From NCBI GenBank assembly GCA_014379345.1, contig JACMLY010000170.1:1-64000 (forward strand): a DNA stretch of 64,000 nucleotides. Direction: 5' to 3'. Shown here piece by piece: positions 1-10,420 of the stretch. A program made the translations under genes and the position numbers. The stretch comes from Chitinophagaceae bacterium. GTDB taxonomy: Bacteria; Bacteroidota; Bacteroidia; Chitinophagales; Chitinophagaceae. The notes under the pieces are model-generated. The model made no database searches. It was not told the origin of the DNA and worked only from the letters and a program-made list of their open reading frames with translations. Position 1 is the stretch's first letter. Every line of letters starts with the position of its first letter.

Positions 1-3000
1 AGGGAAATTGAAGATTATTTAGAAAAGCTCAAGGAGTACGAAAACGCACAGAAAACGTCTCCAAATACGATTGCAGGCAGAGCCTGGATGAAAAATATCG
101 TGCATGTTACCGGTTCGAGTGAATCCTATCTTGGAACGGTTTTATGTCATTACATGACTTCTTATAAACAAATAATTGAAGACACCTTATTTGGAGGCAG
201 GGTGAGTGCTTTTTGTAAGGCATCAACCAATCCGGTAGAGCAGATCGGAAGCGACAGAATTAAACATTTGTTTGAAGAGGGGATCAGCGTTCTAACCTAT
301 TTTGGTCATTCTTCTTCAACCACATTGGAATTTAATCTTGATAATCCCGATGCATATAATAACCTGGGAAAATACCCGATATTTTTTGTCAATGGTTGTA
401 ATGCCGGCAATTTCTTTAACTATTTTCCCCAGCGCTTGCAGGTAAATGAAACCTTGTCAGAAAAGTTTGTGCTGGCAAAGCAGCGGGGAAGTATTGCTTT
501 TGTTGCAAGTACCCATTTTGGAATTGTAAACTATTTAAACTTATTTCTGCATCACTTGTACAATTATATGGGCCATAGCGGCTACGGCAAAACGCTTGGA
601 GAATTAAACAAGACATCGCTGACAAATATGATGAATGCTGCCGGCCCGTTTGATTATTATGCGCGCTTTCATGCCGAGCAGATCACATTACATGGAGATC
701 CGGCGATGGTAACCAATGCTCAATTAAAGCCGGATTATGTTATTGAAGAGCCGCAGATAACAGTCAACCCTGTATTTATATCCATAGCCGAAAACACTTT
801 TAAGTTAAAAGTGAAAATGATGAATATAGGCAAAGCGATCGGTGACTCAACGCTGGTTGAAATTAAGCATATATATCCCGATGGAAGTTTCGGTTACATT
901 TTCCGCGGTAAAATAAAGGGGATTTATTATGCCGATTCCTTAACATTCAATGTGCCAATTAATGCTATCCGGGATAAAGGATTAAATAAAATAACCGTTA
1001 CACTTGATGCGGATGGCATTGTGGATGAAATAACCAAAGCGAATAACACGGCCACAAAAGAGATTTATATTTTTGAAGATGAAGCGAGACCCATTTATCC
1101 CTATAATTATTCCATCGTTAATACAAATAATCAGAAGTTATTTGCCTCTACGGCCAATCCATTTAATCCTCAAAAGGATTATGTGATGGAAATGGATACC
1201 ACCGAGTTATTCAATTCTTCCTCTAAAATAACCAAAACCATTACTTCTGTAGGAGGTGTGCTGGAGTTTAACCCTGGAATCAGCTATCAGGATTCTGCTG
1301 TTTATTATTGGAGGATTTCTTATGTGCCGAAAGCCGGTGAAGACTATAGGTGGAATAAATCCTCGTTTATGTACCTAACCAGTCCTACCGAAGGATTCAA
1401 CCAGTCGCATCTTTATCAGCATTTAAAGTCTGAAACACAACGCGTTTCTCTGGATTCTACTGATATGTGGAAATTTGGTGTGCGTTTGAACCAGCTATTT
1501 GTAAGAAACAGCATGTATCCAACCGCAGGGGTACAGGATAATGATTTTGCCGTATCAGTAAACGATAGGACTAATATCATGAGTGCCTGCGTGGGTCGCT
1601 CCTTAGTATTTAACATATTTGATCCGGTCACGTTCCATCCATGGAAAAATGTCGATCAATCCGGAAACAATCTATATAGATTCGGCAGCGGGTCCGCTAA
1701 TTGCAGAGCAACTCGATATTGGAATTTTGAATTTTCGTACATGGCTCCGGCTAGTCGGAAACTCATGATGGATATGATGGACAGCATTCCAACGGGAGCC
1801 TACGTCGTTGTGCGGAGCTTCGATTACCAAAGTAATAATTCTTACAGCTCAACATGGCAGGGTGATACAACATTGTTCGGGTCGAATAATTCGTTATACC
1901 ATAAATTACTTGGTTCAGGATTTATAGGCATTGATTCAATCAATAAACCACGTTCATGGATTTTCATATATAAAAAAGGGGATAATAGTTTTCTGCCCAA
2001 ATTTCAATTTACGCAAGGCATTTACGATTTTGGAGTACTTGCCGCAGATTGCCCAACACCCGATACTTTAGGTTTCATTACCTCACCTAAATTTGGACCT
2101 TCTAAGGAGTGGAAAGAAGTAATTTGGCGCGGAACATCTTTAGAGACCCCATCTAATGATAACCCCAGCGTAGATATTATCGGTATTAACGATCTGGGCA
2201 CTGAAACAGTTTTGTACACACTCGATAAAGCCACACAAAATTTCGATATTTCGTCGGTAAGCCCGGCCCAGTATCCATATATGAAGTTGCGAATGCGGAA
2301 TGTGGATTCCGTAGACCTGACGCCATATCAATTAGATTATTGGCGCATTCACTATACACCGATTCGCGAAGGTGCCATGTCCCCCAATCTTTTCTTTACA
2401 GGCAAAGATTCACTGGAAATCGGGGAGGTCTTGAAATTTGGAGTCGCATTTAAAAATGTTAGCAAGCAACCTTTTGATAGTATTGCAATTAAAGTGACCG
2501 TTCTTGACAGGAATAACGTTTCTCACGACATATATATTCCGAAGCTGAAACCCCTGATCATTGGAGATACTGTAGTAATCAGGTTTGAGTTTGATACAAA
2601 AAATTTCCCTGAGATGAATACTTTGTTTGTGGATGTCAACCCCAACAACGATCAGGCCGAACAACATCATTTTAATAATTTCCTCTACAAGAATTTTTAT
2701 GTAAAATCTGACCAGGTCAATCCTTTGCTTGATGTGACTTTTGATGGGGTGCATATTCTTAACCGGGATATAGTATCTGCTAAGCCTCATATCCAGATCA
2801 AACTTAAAGATGAAGCTAAATTCCTTTTGCTAAATGATACGGCTTTAAGTTCGGTGGAAGTTCGGTTCCCCGATGGAACGTTGCATGAGTATAATTTTAA
2901 TACCGATACCCTGCGCTTTACGCCTGCACAGAGTGGAACCGATAATACCGCAACCATCGATTTTTATCCGCTATTCTTGAAGCAGTATAATCCCGAAGGC

Positions 3001-3453
3001 GACGAATACGAGTTGATTGTAAAAGGCAATGACCGGAGTGGCAACAAAGCAGGTCCTGTTGAATATAGGGTTACATTCAAAGTCATTTCCAAACCAATGA
3101 TCTCTAACCTGCTAAATTATCCTAACCCGTTCAGTACGTCCACGGCGTTTGTATTTACGCTGACAGGAAGTGAAATTCCTCAAAATCTTAAAATACAAAT
3201 ATTGACTGTTACCGGAAAAATTGTGAGAGAGATCACCAAGGATGAATTGGGACCGATCCGGATCGGCAGAAATATTACGGAATTTAAATGGGACGGCACC
3301 GATCAGTACGGGCAAAAGCTGGGGAATGGAGTTTATCTATACAGGTTTGTGACCTCATTGAATGGCAAACAAATGGATAAATACAAAGCCACAGGTGACA
3401 ATACCGATAAGTTTTTCACTAACGGATATGGTAAGATGTATCTGATGAGATAA
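1..3453 (+). CDS. Gingipain-family (C25) cysteine peptidase with CARDB-like and T9SS-type C-terminal domains, 5' partial
   Basis: The frame is open from base 1 and continues upstream of the first ATG (88), so this is the 3' part of a longer gene; 1150 codons are visible. It looks like a secreted cysteine protease of MEROPS family C25 (gingipain/PorU group). The putative catalytic His lies in YFGHSS and the Cys in VNGCNAG (residues 74 and 104 counted from the ATG at 88). A CARDB-like segment follows (about 215-330), then several beta-rich regions. The end has NYPNPF and KLGNGVYLYRF, typical of the FlgD-like/T9SS sorting domain. The protein may be a PorU2-like sortase or an ordinary T9SS-secreted protease; the missing N-terminus prevents a choice. 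A strong terminator follows, so it ends its own transcript. Confidence 0.85.
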   Translation, partial: REIEDYLEKLKEYENAQKTSPNTIAGRAWMKNIVHVTGSSESYLGTVLCHYMTSYKQIIEDTLFGGRVSAFCKASTNPVEQIGSDRIKHLFEEGISVLTYFGHSSSTTLEFNLDNPDAYNNLGKYPIFFVNGCNAGNFFNYFPQRLQVNETLSEKFVLAKQRGSIAFVASTHFGIVNYLNLFLHHLYNYMGHSGYGKTLGELNKTSLTNMMNAAGPFDYYARFHAEQITLHGDPAMVTNAQLKPDYVIEEPQITVNPVFISIAENTFKLKVKMMNIGKAIGDSTLVEIKHIYPDGSFGYIFRGKIKGIYYADSLTFNVPINAIRDKGLNKITVTLDADGIVDEITKANNTATKEIYIFEDEARPIYPYNYSIVNTNNQKLFASTANPFNPQKDYVMEMDTTELFNSSSKITKTITSVGGVLEFNPGISYQDSAVYYWRISYVPKAGEDYRWNKSSFMYLTSPTEGFNQSHLYQHLKSETQRVSLDSTDMWKFGVRLNQLFVRNSMYPTAGVQDNDFAVSVNDRTNIMSACVGRSLVFNIFDPVTFHPWKNVDQSGNNLYRFGSGSANCRATRYWNFEFSYMAPASRKLMMDMMDSIPTGAYVVVRSFDYQSNNSYSSTWQGDTTLFGSNNSLYHKLLGSGFIGIDSINKPRSWIFIYKKGDNSFLPKFQFTQGIYDFGVLAADCPTPDTLGFITSPKFGPSKEWKEVIWRGTSLETPSNDNPSVDIIGINDLGTETVLYTLDKATQNFDISSVSPAQYPYMKLRMRNVDSVDLTPYQLDYWRIHYTPIREGAMSPNLFFTGKDSLEIGEVLKFGVAFKNVSKQPFDSIAIKVTVLDRNNVSHDIYIPKLKPLIIGDTVVIRFEFDTKNFPEMNTLFVDVNPNNDQAEQHHFNNFLYKNFYVKSDQVNPLLDVTFDGVHILNRDIVSAKPHIQIKLKDEAKFLLLNDTALSSVEVRFPDGTLHEYNFNTDTLRFTPAQSGTDNTATIDFYPLFLKQYNPEGDEYELIVKGNDRSGNKAGPVEYRVTFKVISKPMISNLLNYPNPFSTSTAFVFTLTGSEIPQNLKIQILTVTGKIVREITKDELGPIRIGRNITEFKWDGTDQYGQKLGNGVYLYRFVTSLNGKQMDKYKATGDNTDKFFTNGYGKMYLMR

Positions 3454-3469
3454 AGTATTTTTTTTTATC

Positions 3470-3515
3470 AAACCAGGCTTATATTGATTTATCAATTGAG
3501 CCTGGTTTCTTTTTG
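3470..3515 (+). terminator. Rho-independent terminator after the C25 peptidase gene
   Basis: AAACCAGGCT pairs perfectly with AGCCTGGTTT around a loop that itself holds a small TTGAT/ATCAA stem. CTTTTTG follows. It begins 16 nt after the stop codon. Confidence 0.8.
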
Positions 3516-3919
3516 TAACTGCCAAACATGAAATCCGATAGCATGTTGATTGAATATAATCATCTTCAACGGCAAACAGATGATTTAAAGTGGCGGTTAC
3601 TTGTGGCTTGCAACGGTAAAATCAGCGCCGATCGTTCTAATAAAAGATGCAACATCTCAATTTCTAACTTTTTTCTTCCAGGCAATCAATCCCAGGGATT
3701 TTTTCCGATCCGCAGGCTTCTGAAGGATCAGTCATGATCATTCTTATCAATTCCTGACGATACACTTTCTTCTTGTGCAAGTTTGGCGCCTTTCGAAAAC
3801 CTCGTTTACATGTCTTATGATAAAGATCTATTATATCGCCAGCGTAGATCAGATTCGTTAGTATAACATAAGCCGGAATTAACATCTCTTTAAAATGTAC
3901 ATGATCTAATGAATACTGC
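3516..3919. other. Intergenic region with no convincing gene
   Basis: About 400 nt between the terminator and the hscA promoter. It holds two short overlapping ORFs on opposite strands (3528-3737 plus, 3664-3885 minus). Neither has a recognisable domain, and their composition does not stand out. I see no tRNA, repeat or known RNA. Confidence 0.5.
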
Positions 3920-3946
3920 TTTGAAGTAGAATATGGTTTAATTTTG
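3920..3946 (+). promoter_or_regulatory. Candidate Bacteroidota promoter of hscA
   Basis: TTTG at 3920-3923 and a perfect TAnnTTTG match (TAATTTTG) at 3939-3946. The 15-nt gap is shorter than the usual 18-20, so the -33 box is uncertain while the -7 box is good. The start codon is 40 nt downstream. Confidence 0.55.
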
Positions 3947-3986
3947 CAGTTGTTAATTATTTACAGATTTATTCAAACAGGAGACA

Positions 3987-5840
3987 ATGGCCAAAATCGG
4001 AATTAATATTTCAACGGGAAGTTTGCAAAAAGAGGAAATGATCGTAGGTATCGATCTTGGTACCACAAACAGTCTTGTTGCCATCATTCACCCGGAAACA
4101 GGTAAGCCAATAGCTTTAAAAGAACACAATACTTCTTCCCTGGTGCCATCCATTGTGCATTTTGGACAAAATAACGTGACAGTTGGTGAACAGGCAAAGC
4201 AGTTTCTTATTACCGAGCCACAGCATACTATCTTTTCAGTAAAAAGGTTAATGGGCAAATCGTATAATGATATCAAATACAACGCGTCTTTTTTTACCTA
4301 CAAGGTCATTGACGATGATACAGAGCGGCTGGTGAAAATTCAGGTTGGTGATAAATTTTATTCGCCAATTGAATTGTCGTCATTTATTTTAAAAGAACTT
4401 AAAGAACGCGCCGAGCATATACTTAAAACCAGTATAAAAAAGGCGGTTATTACTGTGCCCGCTTATTTTAATGACTCCCAACGACAGGCCACACGCGATG
4501 CCGGCAAACTGGCGGGGATTGACGTTTTGCGTATCATTAACGAACCTACTGCCGCGAGTCTGGCTTATGGATTAGGCATTCAAAAAAATGAGGAGAAGAT
4601 CATCGCCGTATATGATCTCGGCGGAGGTACTTTTGATGTTTCTATTCTAAGAATTGTAAACGGCATTTTCGAAGTGCTGTCTACGAATGGAGATACCTAT
4701 CTCGGCGGAGATGATTTTGACCAGGCGATCGTTGGTTTCTGGCTGCAGCAGCATAAGATCGTGCAGGAAGAATATATACAAAATAAAGAATTGGTACAAA
4801 GGTTTCGATTAACTGCTGAAACTGCCAAAAAGCATTTGTCTGCACACGAAAAATTTTCGACTGATTTGGACGGTAAAAATATCACCATTTCAAAAAGCGA
4901 ATTTGAACAATTGATACAGCCTTTTGTCATCAGATCAATCGAATGTTGTAAGACAGCATTGAAAGATGCCGCTCTTGATAAAACGGATATTAATGAGATC
5001 ATCATGGTAGGCGGATCAACAAGGGTGCCACTCATTAAAGATTCTGTAAGTGATTTTTTTGGTAAGAGAGTACATATTGAATTGGATCCCGATGAAGTGG
5101 TTGCGCTTGGTGCAGCTGTTCAGGCGGATATACTTGCCGGGAATAACAAAGATTTTTTATTGTTGGATGTAACACCCCTCTCGTTGGGAATTGAAACGAT
5201 GGGCGGGCTGATGGATGTTTTAATTCCGAGAAACTCCAAGATTCCAACCAAGATCGCGCGACAATATACTACTCAAAAAGATGGACAAGCCAGTATTCGC
5301 ATTTCTGTTTATCAGGGCGAAAGAGATCTGGTAAAGGATAACCGGAAACTCGGCGAATTCAATTTTTCCGGAATTCCTGGAATGCCCGCAGGATTGCCGA
5401 AAGTAGAAGTGTCTTTCTTTATTAATGCGGACGGAATTCTTATCATAAAAACAAAAGAGCTGCGGAGTGGAATTGAACAGAGTATAGAGGTGAAACCTCA
5501 GTATGGCCTCACAGATGAGGAAGTCGAAAAAATGCTGCTGGATTCCATTACGCATGCTGAAAATGATATTAAAGTAAGAGCCGTTACAGAAGCTAAAACA
5601 GAAGCGCGGCAGATTATTGACACCACCGAAAATTTTGTGCAAAAGAATAGAGAATACATGAAAGAAGAAGAGATCAACAGTGTTGGGATTGCTATCGATG
5701 AATTAAAGGAGGTCATGTTTACAGATGATAAAGACACAATTCAAAAAAAGATCGGGATACTCAATGATATATCGCGTCCCTTTGCTGAAAGGGTCATGGA
5801 TGCAGCGGTGAGTTTTGCAATGAAAGGGAAAAAAGTTTAA
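3987..5840 (+). CDS. hscA: Hsp70-family chaperone, HscA type (Fe-S cluster assembly)
   Basis: An ATP-dependent chaperone that in the Isc pathway acts on the scaffold IscU with the J-protein HscB. At 617 aa it matches HscA length (about 616) and is shorter than most DnaK. The nucleotide-binding domain shows [19 protein letters not shown] and [11 protein letters not shown]. The substrate domain has [17 protein letters not shown]. Two features favour HscA over DnaK: an extension of about 18 residues before the first ATPase strand, and the wording SVKRLMGKS and [15 protein letters not shown], close to what I recall of E. coli HscA. There is no long acidic DnaK tail. Neither hscB nor iscU is next to it. 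I kept the first ATG because of the family's N-terminal extension. Confidence 0.85.
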   Translation: MAKIGINISTGSLQKEEMIVGIDLGTTNSLVAIIHPETGKPIALKEHNTSSLVPSIVHFGQNNVTVGEQAKQFLITEPQHTIFSVKRLMGKSYNDIKYNASFFTYKVIDDDTERLVKIQVGDKFYSPIELSSFILKELKERAEHILKTSIKKAVITVPAYFNDSQRQATRDAGKLAGIDVLRIINEPTAASLAYGLGIQKNEEKIIAVYDLGGGTFDVSILRIVNGIFEVLSTNGDTYLGGDDFDQAIVGFWLQQHKIVQEEYIQNKELVQRFRLTAETAKKHLSAHEKFSTDLDGKNITISKSEFEQLIQPFVIRSIECCKTALKDAALDKTDINEIIMVGGSTRVPLIKDSVSDFFGKRVHIELDPDEVVALGAAVQADILAGNNKDFLLLDVTPLSLGIETMGGLMDVLIPRNSKIPTKIARQYTTQKDGQASIRISVYQGERDLVKDNRKLGEFNFSGIPGMPAGLPKVEVSFFINADGILIIKTKELRSGIEQSIEVKPQYGLTDEEVEKMLLDSITHAENDIKVRAVTEAKTEARQIIDTTENFVQKNREYMKEEEINSVGIAIDELKEVMFTDDKDTIQKKIGILNDISRPFAERVMDAAVSFAMKGKKV

Positions 5841-5891
5841 TAGCGTCTGAAAATAATAATTTACAATATCCGACTGTCTTTTCACATAGAA

Positions 5892-7058
5892 TTATTGCTG
5901 ACTAAATAGTTCTTTGTAGGTGGTATTGTTTTTTTCATCCCACTGGTAGAATCCAAACAATTTCCGGGTTGCCCATCTGCCAAAATAATTTTCAAAGGAT
6001 TTGTATAAAACAACATCATATTTTCTGTGGTAATTGATCCAGCATGCATTACAATTTTTACTGTGCCAATTCTGCTGATCAATCGTTTCAGATGACTTCA
6101 AAATATTGTCCAAAGATTGTTGATTTATATTTCCAAGCTTAAGATCCAGATTTTGGCAAATCGGAACATCACCGTTTGGCAGAACGATAACACTGTCGAA
6201 AATACTGAAGCATCTTAACTGGGTCTTTTTGTTTTTCCATTTATTATAAAGTACAAGGAAATCATAGTTTTCTTTGAATTCTTTAATCTCTTCAGGAATT
6301 TCGTCGGTAAAATCTTCCGATGATGATAAACCTGTTATTTCAAGCACCTGTTTTGATTTAAGTTTCTTTTCTTCAACGGCTTTAAAAGTCATGATTTCGC
6401 CGTCTTTTTTCATCCCAATCTCTGTTATATGCGCTTTATCGATGGTATCAAAAAAGGCGATATTATTATAAATGCCGACCCTCATATCCACATTATTTTT
6501 TTTACAGATCTCCGCAACATGCTTCATATCTGCAAAATCGTTGTATGGAGAAAGTGTGAACATCACTGATATTGAAACGATGTCTTTCAGTTCATGAATG
6601 ACATGAAGTACACCATCATAGCCATCTTTCCCACGCATATGCAAATAACTTTCTTTATCTCCATCCAAAGATATCCATAGCCTCTGGGGGGTATATTTTT
6701 TCACCGCCTGGATCAGTTTTACAGGTTTCAGGCAATTGCTGAGAAGGTCAAATTTTGGGTGATTGATTTTAAACCACTGCATAATTTCCAAAGCATCAGG
6801 ATGCAGCAGAAATTCACCGCCTTCAAGGCCAATAGTGGTGGAGGCGGTTATGCATTTATTATTACTTACTAAATCGAATATTTTTTCTTTGGCGAGGTGA
6901 GTGATGGGTCTTTTTGCCCAGATCAGGCAATGCTTACACGCACTGTCGCAGAGGTCAGTTGCATAAATCATCAGGCTGGATAGCCGTTTTTTGGAAGGAA
7001 AAGCCTGGTTGCGAACAAAAACCATCCCACGCTGCATATAATCATTGAAACTGTACAT
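5892..7058 (-). CDS. Radical SAM protein with SPASM-like C-terminal cysteines
   Basis: A predicted 4Fe-4S enzyme of 388 aa that cleaves S-adenosylmethionine. Residues 37-44 read CDSACKHC, the CX3CX2C cluster motif. GLEGGEFLLHPD (about 80-90) corresponds to the GGE motif that binds SAM, and LWISLDGD is a typical later strand. The C-terminal part holds a Cys in PICQNLDLKLGN and a CNACW pair, as in SPASM or twitch extensions that bind extra clusters. It is the last gene of a minus-strand run with glycosyltransferases, 43 nt after the GT-C-like gene. That context suggests a glycan or peptide modification, but the substrate is unknown. Confidence 0.8.
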   Translation of the reverse strand: MYSFNDYMQRGMVFVRNQAFPSKKRLSSLMIYATDLCDSACKHCLIWAKRPITHLAKEKIFDLVSNNKCITASTTIGLEGGEFLLHPDALEIMQWFKINHPKFDLLSNCLKPVKLIQAVKKYTPQRLWISLDGDKESYLHMRGKDGYDGVLHVIHELKDIVSISVMFTLSPYNDFADMKHVAEICKKNNVDMRVGIYNNIAFFDTIDKAHITEIGMKKDGEIMTFKAVEEKKLKSKQVLEITGLSSSEDFTDEIPEEIKEFKENYDFLVLYNKWKNKKTQLRCFSIFDSVIVLPNGDVPICQNLDLKLGNINQQSLDNILKSSETIDQQNWHSKNCNACWINYHRKYDVVLYKSFENYFGRWATRKLFGFYQWDEKNNTTYKELFSQQ

Positions 7059-7101
7059 GTGTCGCTACTCCCGGGCGGCTAAGATATATCATAAATTCGA
7101 C

Positions 7102-8601
7102 TTAAGGGTGCGGATATAAGACCTCGCCAACACCGGTTTCGTTAAAAAAAATAAGCAGGTCCTGAGTAGAGTTGTATTCAATAATCCGATTTTTAAAATA
7201 GAGCGTGTAATTTTTATTATCACTTGTTGATGCTTTTATATAGTGAGCGGTCAGATCCTCTTTCTTTATGATTTTTACAGGTAGCGATATTTTTTCATAA
7301 GTTCTTTTTGCAGGCACTACAATGATGGTATCTACATTCATATGGGGATACATCCAATCAATCGCCTCTGCAAATCCGCTTCGGAAAATCATTGCTCCCC
7401 TATAATTTGCAGGAATATTGATGGCTATTATTTTTTTAAACGCCGGGCGATTATTGAAAACAGACAGTATATTTTTTGCAACATGAGAGGCGTGTTGGTA
7501 GTTTAAAGCAGAGGTGGCTAAAAGCAGAGAATAGGCTGCTGCAATCAAGAAAAAAACATATGTGCCTATCTTTCCTGATAGCTCATATATAAGCATTGTG
7601 AGCAATAATATCCAAAACACAGAAGGAAAATACAAATATCGTTCACCTTCAGAACCATGCGTATCTATGCCAATAGCTATGGTTGGCAGATATGAAATGA
7701 TAAGAAATAAGACGAGTAAGACGTGTAATAATTTGACAGCTCTTCTCTTCGCAATGAAAAGAATGAATCCCAGCAAAACGAATATTGTGGCAGAAAAAAT
7801 AACTATGAACTCTATGGTGTTTTGGGTCGGTGGTACCATGGTGCGTGCCAAAAGCCGAAAGAAATTTGCCACAAGCGAGAAAACCGACATATCCCTGCCC
7901 AGCACCTCATATTCTGTAATCAACTGCCGCAAAACCATATGTCGTAATAGCAGAAAAATGCCAAATAAAATCCAGAATGGCAATAGATACAGGATTTCTT
8001 TTTTTATGCGCTTTTGTAGTTTTAGATACTCAACAAGCGTTATAACGCTAACAAGACCGGGTACCACCCAGGTAATTTCATACGAAAATAAGCCTATTAC
8101 AAAAGACAGCAGCGATAGTAGATAGTAAAAAGAATGTTGCGACCGCTTCAGGAAAAAGATTATGGAGATGATGATGAAGAGTGTTGCGATCATGCTAATA
8201 CGGCCTATGATCCACATCAGTGGTTCACTATGAAATGGGTAAATAAAGAAAAGACAGCCTGCTACGAATCCTGCATTCTTGTATTGTGCCTGATCACCAT
8301 ATTTATAAATGAGTTGGTTGCATAGTATGCTTACACAAAAAGTAGAAAAAATATGCAATAAAAGAGAAGTAATATGAAATCCTAATGAGTTGGTGCCAAA
8401 CAACTTCACTTCAGCGGCTGTCAGTAAATTTGCAACAGGCCTGAAAAACTGGAAATGGATCCATTGAGTTTTAGCGCTAAGCGGAATATGCACAAAATCG
8501 TCATTCAGGAAATATAAATTCCAGGGTTGTATTGCGAATATGAAATAAACGAACAGAATAGTTGAAAGGATAATCTTGGTAATATTGGTAGATCTGGTCA
8601 T
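7102..8601 (-). CDS. Polytopic membrane protein, GT-C-like glycosyltransferase candidate
   Basis: 499 aa with roughly ten or more hydrophobic helices, including an N-terminal one and several around residues 100-360. After the first helix comes FLNDDFVHIPL, an acidic loop motif like the DD/DE of GT-C enzymes (PMT/ArnT type) that use lipid-phosphate sugars. A soluble tail of about 110 residues follows the last helix. The preceding GT2 genes, one of them like a dolichyl-phosphate glucosyltransferase, fit a pathway in which one enzyme makes a polyprenyl-phosphate sugar and this one transfers it. No family signature beyond topology and the acidic loop was seen, so the enzyme activity is an inference. 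Confidence 0.6.
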   Translation of the reverse strand: MTRSTNITKIILSTILFVYFIFAIQPWNLYFLNDDFVHIPLSAKTQWIHFQFFRPVANLLTAAEVKLFGTNSLGFHITSLLLHIFSTFCVSILCNQLIYKYGDQAQYKNAGFVAGCLFFIYPFHSEPLMWIIGRISMIATLFIIISIIFFLKRSQHSFYYLLSLLSFVIGLFSYEITWVVPGLVSVITLVEYLKLQKRIKKEILYLLPFWILFGIFLLLRHMVLRQLITEYEVLGRDMSVFSLVANFFRLLARTMVPPTQNTIEFIVIFSATIFVLLGFILFIAKRRAVKLLHVLLVLFLIISYLPTIAIGIDTHGSEGERYLYFPSVFWILLLTMLIYELSGKIGTYVFFLIAAAYSLLLATSALNYQHASHVAKNILSVFNNRPAFKKIIAINIPANYRGAMIFRSGFAEAIDWMYPHMNVDTIIVVPAKRTYEKISLPVKIIKKEDLTAHYIKASTSDNKNYTLYFKNRIIEYNSTQDLLIFFNETGVGEVLYPHP

Positions 8602-8624
8602 GTATGCCGCTGAAGAATTCAGAT

Positions 8625-9653
8625 TTAAAACTTTACAATATCGTTGAATTTCTTTTTTCCAAGAATGTAGAACTGATATAGAATGGAACCCTTGTATACT
8701 GATGTTATTTGGAACAATGATTTTTTGTTATTAGCAGTAGGAAGGTCTTTATTCAATAGCGCCCATTTCAAATAATCAATTTGAGCGACGGCTGCTCTCA
8801 GGGATATTTTTAAATGTCCTTTGACGATGAAATAGAACAAGGCAACTATATTGAGCATCAGTCTTGCCGGAACCGTCCAAAATGCAGAGGAGATTGGAAG
8901 ATTTCGGTGAAGCATTATTAGATTATTCCTAAAAAGATAATACAGTCTTTCCGGTGACTGATACAAAAGCCTGTCCGTTTCTTTGTGAAAGATCACCGCC
9001 TGTCCACAGGAAGCAACGGTATATCCTGCGGCATGTACACGCCAGCAAAGGTCTACTTCTTCATAGTACATAAAAAAATATTCATAAAAGCCTCCTAATT
9101 TTTTAAACAGTGAGGCCCTTATTATCATGCATGCACCACTGGCCCAGAAAATTTCGCGATTGTCATTGAATTGACCAATATCCTGCTCATACTCGTCGAA
9201 TATTCTTCCGCGTGCAAATGTATATCCCATTATATCCATCCATCCTCCCGCTCCTCCGGCATACTCGAAATAAGTTTTTTGTGAAAGTGATAGAATTTTT
9301 GGTTGGCAAACTCCTATATTTTTATCAGTTTCCATAAGATGTATCACAGGTTCTATAAAATTTTCGGTAACCTCAACATCTGTATTTAGGAGTATGAAAT
9401 ATTCGGCTTCGATACGCGAAAGACCAAAATTGTATCCGGAGGCGTACCCGAGATTCTTGGAATTTTTAATTAAAACAACATCAGGGTGGTGCGAACAAAG
9501 ATAGCTCACAGAATCATCACCGGAATTGTTGTCTATTACATAAATTATCTTGTTCTTGTAAAGCGTTTTTTTAATGAAAGGAAGGTTTCGCTCAAGATAT
9601 TCTTTGCCATTATAGTTCAACAATACTAAAGCAATACTTGGTTGTGCTGGCAT
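8625..9653 (-). CDS. GT2 family glycosyltransferase (rhamnosyltransferase-like)
   Basis: A 342-aa GT-A fold enzyme that should add a sugar from a nucleotide donor to a growing glycan. The N-terminus has VLLNYNGKEYLERN and VIDNNSGDDS for donor binding. LLNTDVEV (about 95) carries the metal-binding acidic motif. GACMIIRASLFKKLGGF and FFMYYEEVDLCWR are the acceptor-side motifs typical of WbbL-like GT2 enzymes. A C-terminal hydrophobic segment near 265-285 may anchor it to the membrane. It starts 6 nt after the upstream GT2 stop, so the two are surely co-transcribed. Confidence 0.85.
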   Translation of the reverse strand: MPAQPSIALVLLNYNGKEYLERNLPFIKKTLYKNKIIYVIDNNSGDDSVSYLCSHHPDVVLIKNSKNLGYASGYNFGLSRIEAEYFILLNTDVEVTENFIEPVIHLMETDKNIGVCQPKILSLSQKTYFEYAGGAGGWMDIMGYTFARGRIFDEYEQDIGQFNDNREIFWASGACMIIRASLFKKLGGFYEYFFMYYEEVDLCWRVHAAGYTVASCGQAVIFHKETDRLLYQSPERLYYLFRNNLIMLHRNLPISSAFWTVPARLMLNIVALFYFIVKGHLKISLRAAVAQIDYLKWALLNKDLPTANNKKSLFQITSVYKGSILYQFYILGKKKFNDIVKF

Positions 9654-9659
9654 GGAGAA

Positions 9660-10400
9660 CTAAAAATAATGCTTTTTAATTTTATAGAGATCAAGCAATA
9701 GTTTAAAAACGGAATGATATCGTAATTTTGAATTCTGTTTTTCGGTCCATTCATTTACTGGTACTTCTTTCACCGTAAATTTAAAATCCTCTTTACCGAC
9801 AATGTTTTTATGTCTTGCAAGAATCTCAACATCAAACAGCCAGCTACTTAAAAATTTTTCATTGAATAATTGTTCCGCGGCAGATTTCGAAAATAGTTTG
9901 GCTCCGCATTGCGTATCATACACCGCTTCATCCAGCACTTTACATATCAGTGTTGCAATAATTCTACTGAACCAATGCCTGAAAAGATTTCTTTTTATAG
10001 TTTTTCCTAGCATTTGTACTCTTGTGCCCATAACTATTTCAAGTCTGGGATTGCTTTCAAATTCCTTTTCCAATACCAAGCATTCCGACAAAGGCGTCGA
10101 TAAATCCGCATCCATAAAACCAATAAAACGAAATTGAAAATTCCGCAGCGCATATTCTATTCCATTTCTTACTGCTTCTGCTTTTCCATTATTTTTTTTA
10201 TGGGAGAATAATTTTACGTTCATTCTTTTACCAATCATTTTTTGAAGAAGGAGCTCAGTATTATCAGTACTTCCATCGTTTATAAAAAGAAGCAGGTGAT
10301 CAGGATGCGAATGGGAGAAATTTAAATAGTCCTGTTCATTTATCCTTAGTTCTTCATTGAAACATGGTATTACCAATATAGTAGTAATTGGCTCTTTCAA
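9660..10400 (-). CDS. GT2 family glycosyltransferase, dolichyl-phosphate beta-glucosyltransferase (ALG5)-like
   Basis: 246 aa. ILVIPCFNEE, LFINDGSTDNTE and IGFMDADLSTP mark a GT2 enzyme, and the DADLSTP wording with DTQCGAKLF is typical of the DPM1/ALG5-like group that loads a sugar onto a polyprenyl phosphate. There is no Met before residue 50, and the only in-frame start near the domain edge is TTG at 10398-10400, so a TTG start is likely. It lies 20 nt after the oxidoreductase and 6 nt before the next GT2. It could supply the lipid-linked donor for the GT-C-like protein two genes on; that link is inferred. Confidence 0.8.
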   Translation of the reverse strand: MKEPITTILVIPCFNEELRINEQDYLNFSHSHPDHLLLFINDGSTDNTELLLQKMIGKRMNVKLFSHKKNNGKAEAVRNGIEYALRNFQFRFIGFMDADLSTPLSECLVLEKEFESNPRLEIVMGTRVQMLGKTIKRNLFRHWFSRIIATLICKVLDEAVYDTQCGAKLFSKSAAEQLFNEKFLSSWLFDVEILARHKNIVGKEDFKFTVKEVPVNEWTEKQNSKLRYHSVFKLLLDLYKIKKHYF

Positions 10401-10420
10401 TTTATGTGGATGTTTTTATG

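Noticed and set aside
3528-3885. Two overlapping short ORFs (3528-3737 plus, 3664-3885 minus)
   Set aside because: No recognisable domain, promoter or RBS; kept only as part of the intergenic note.
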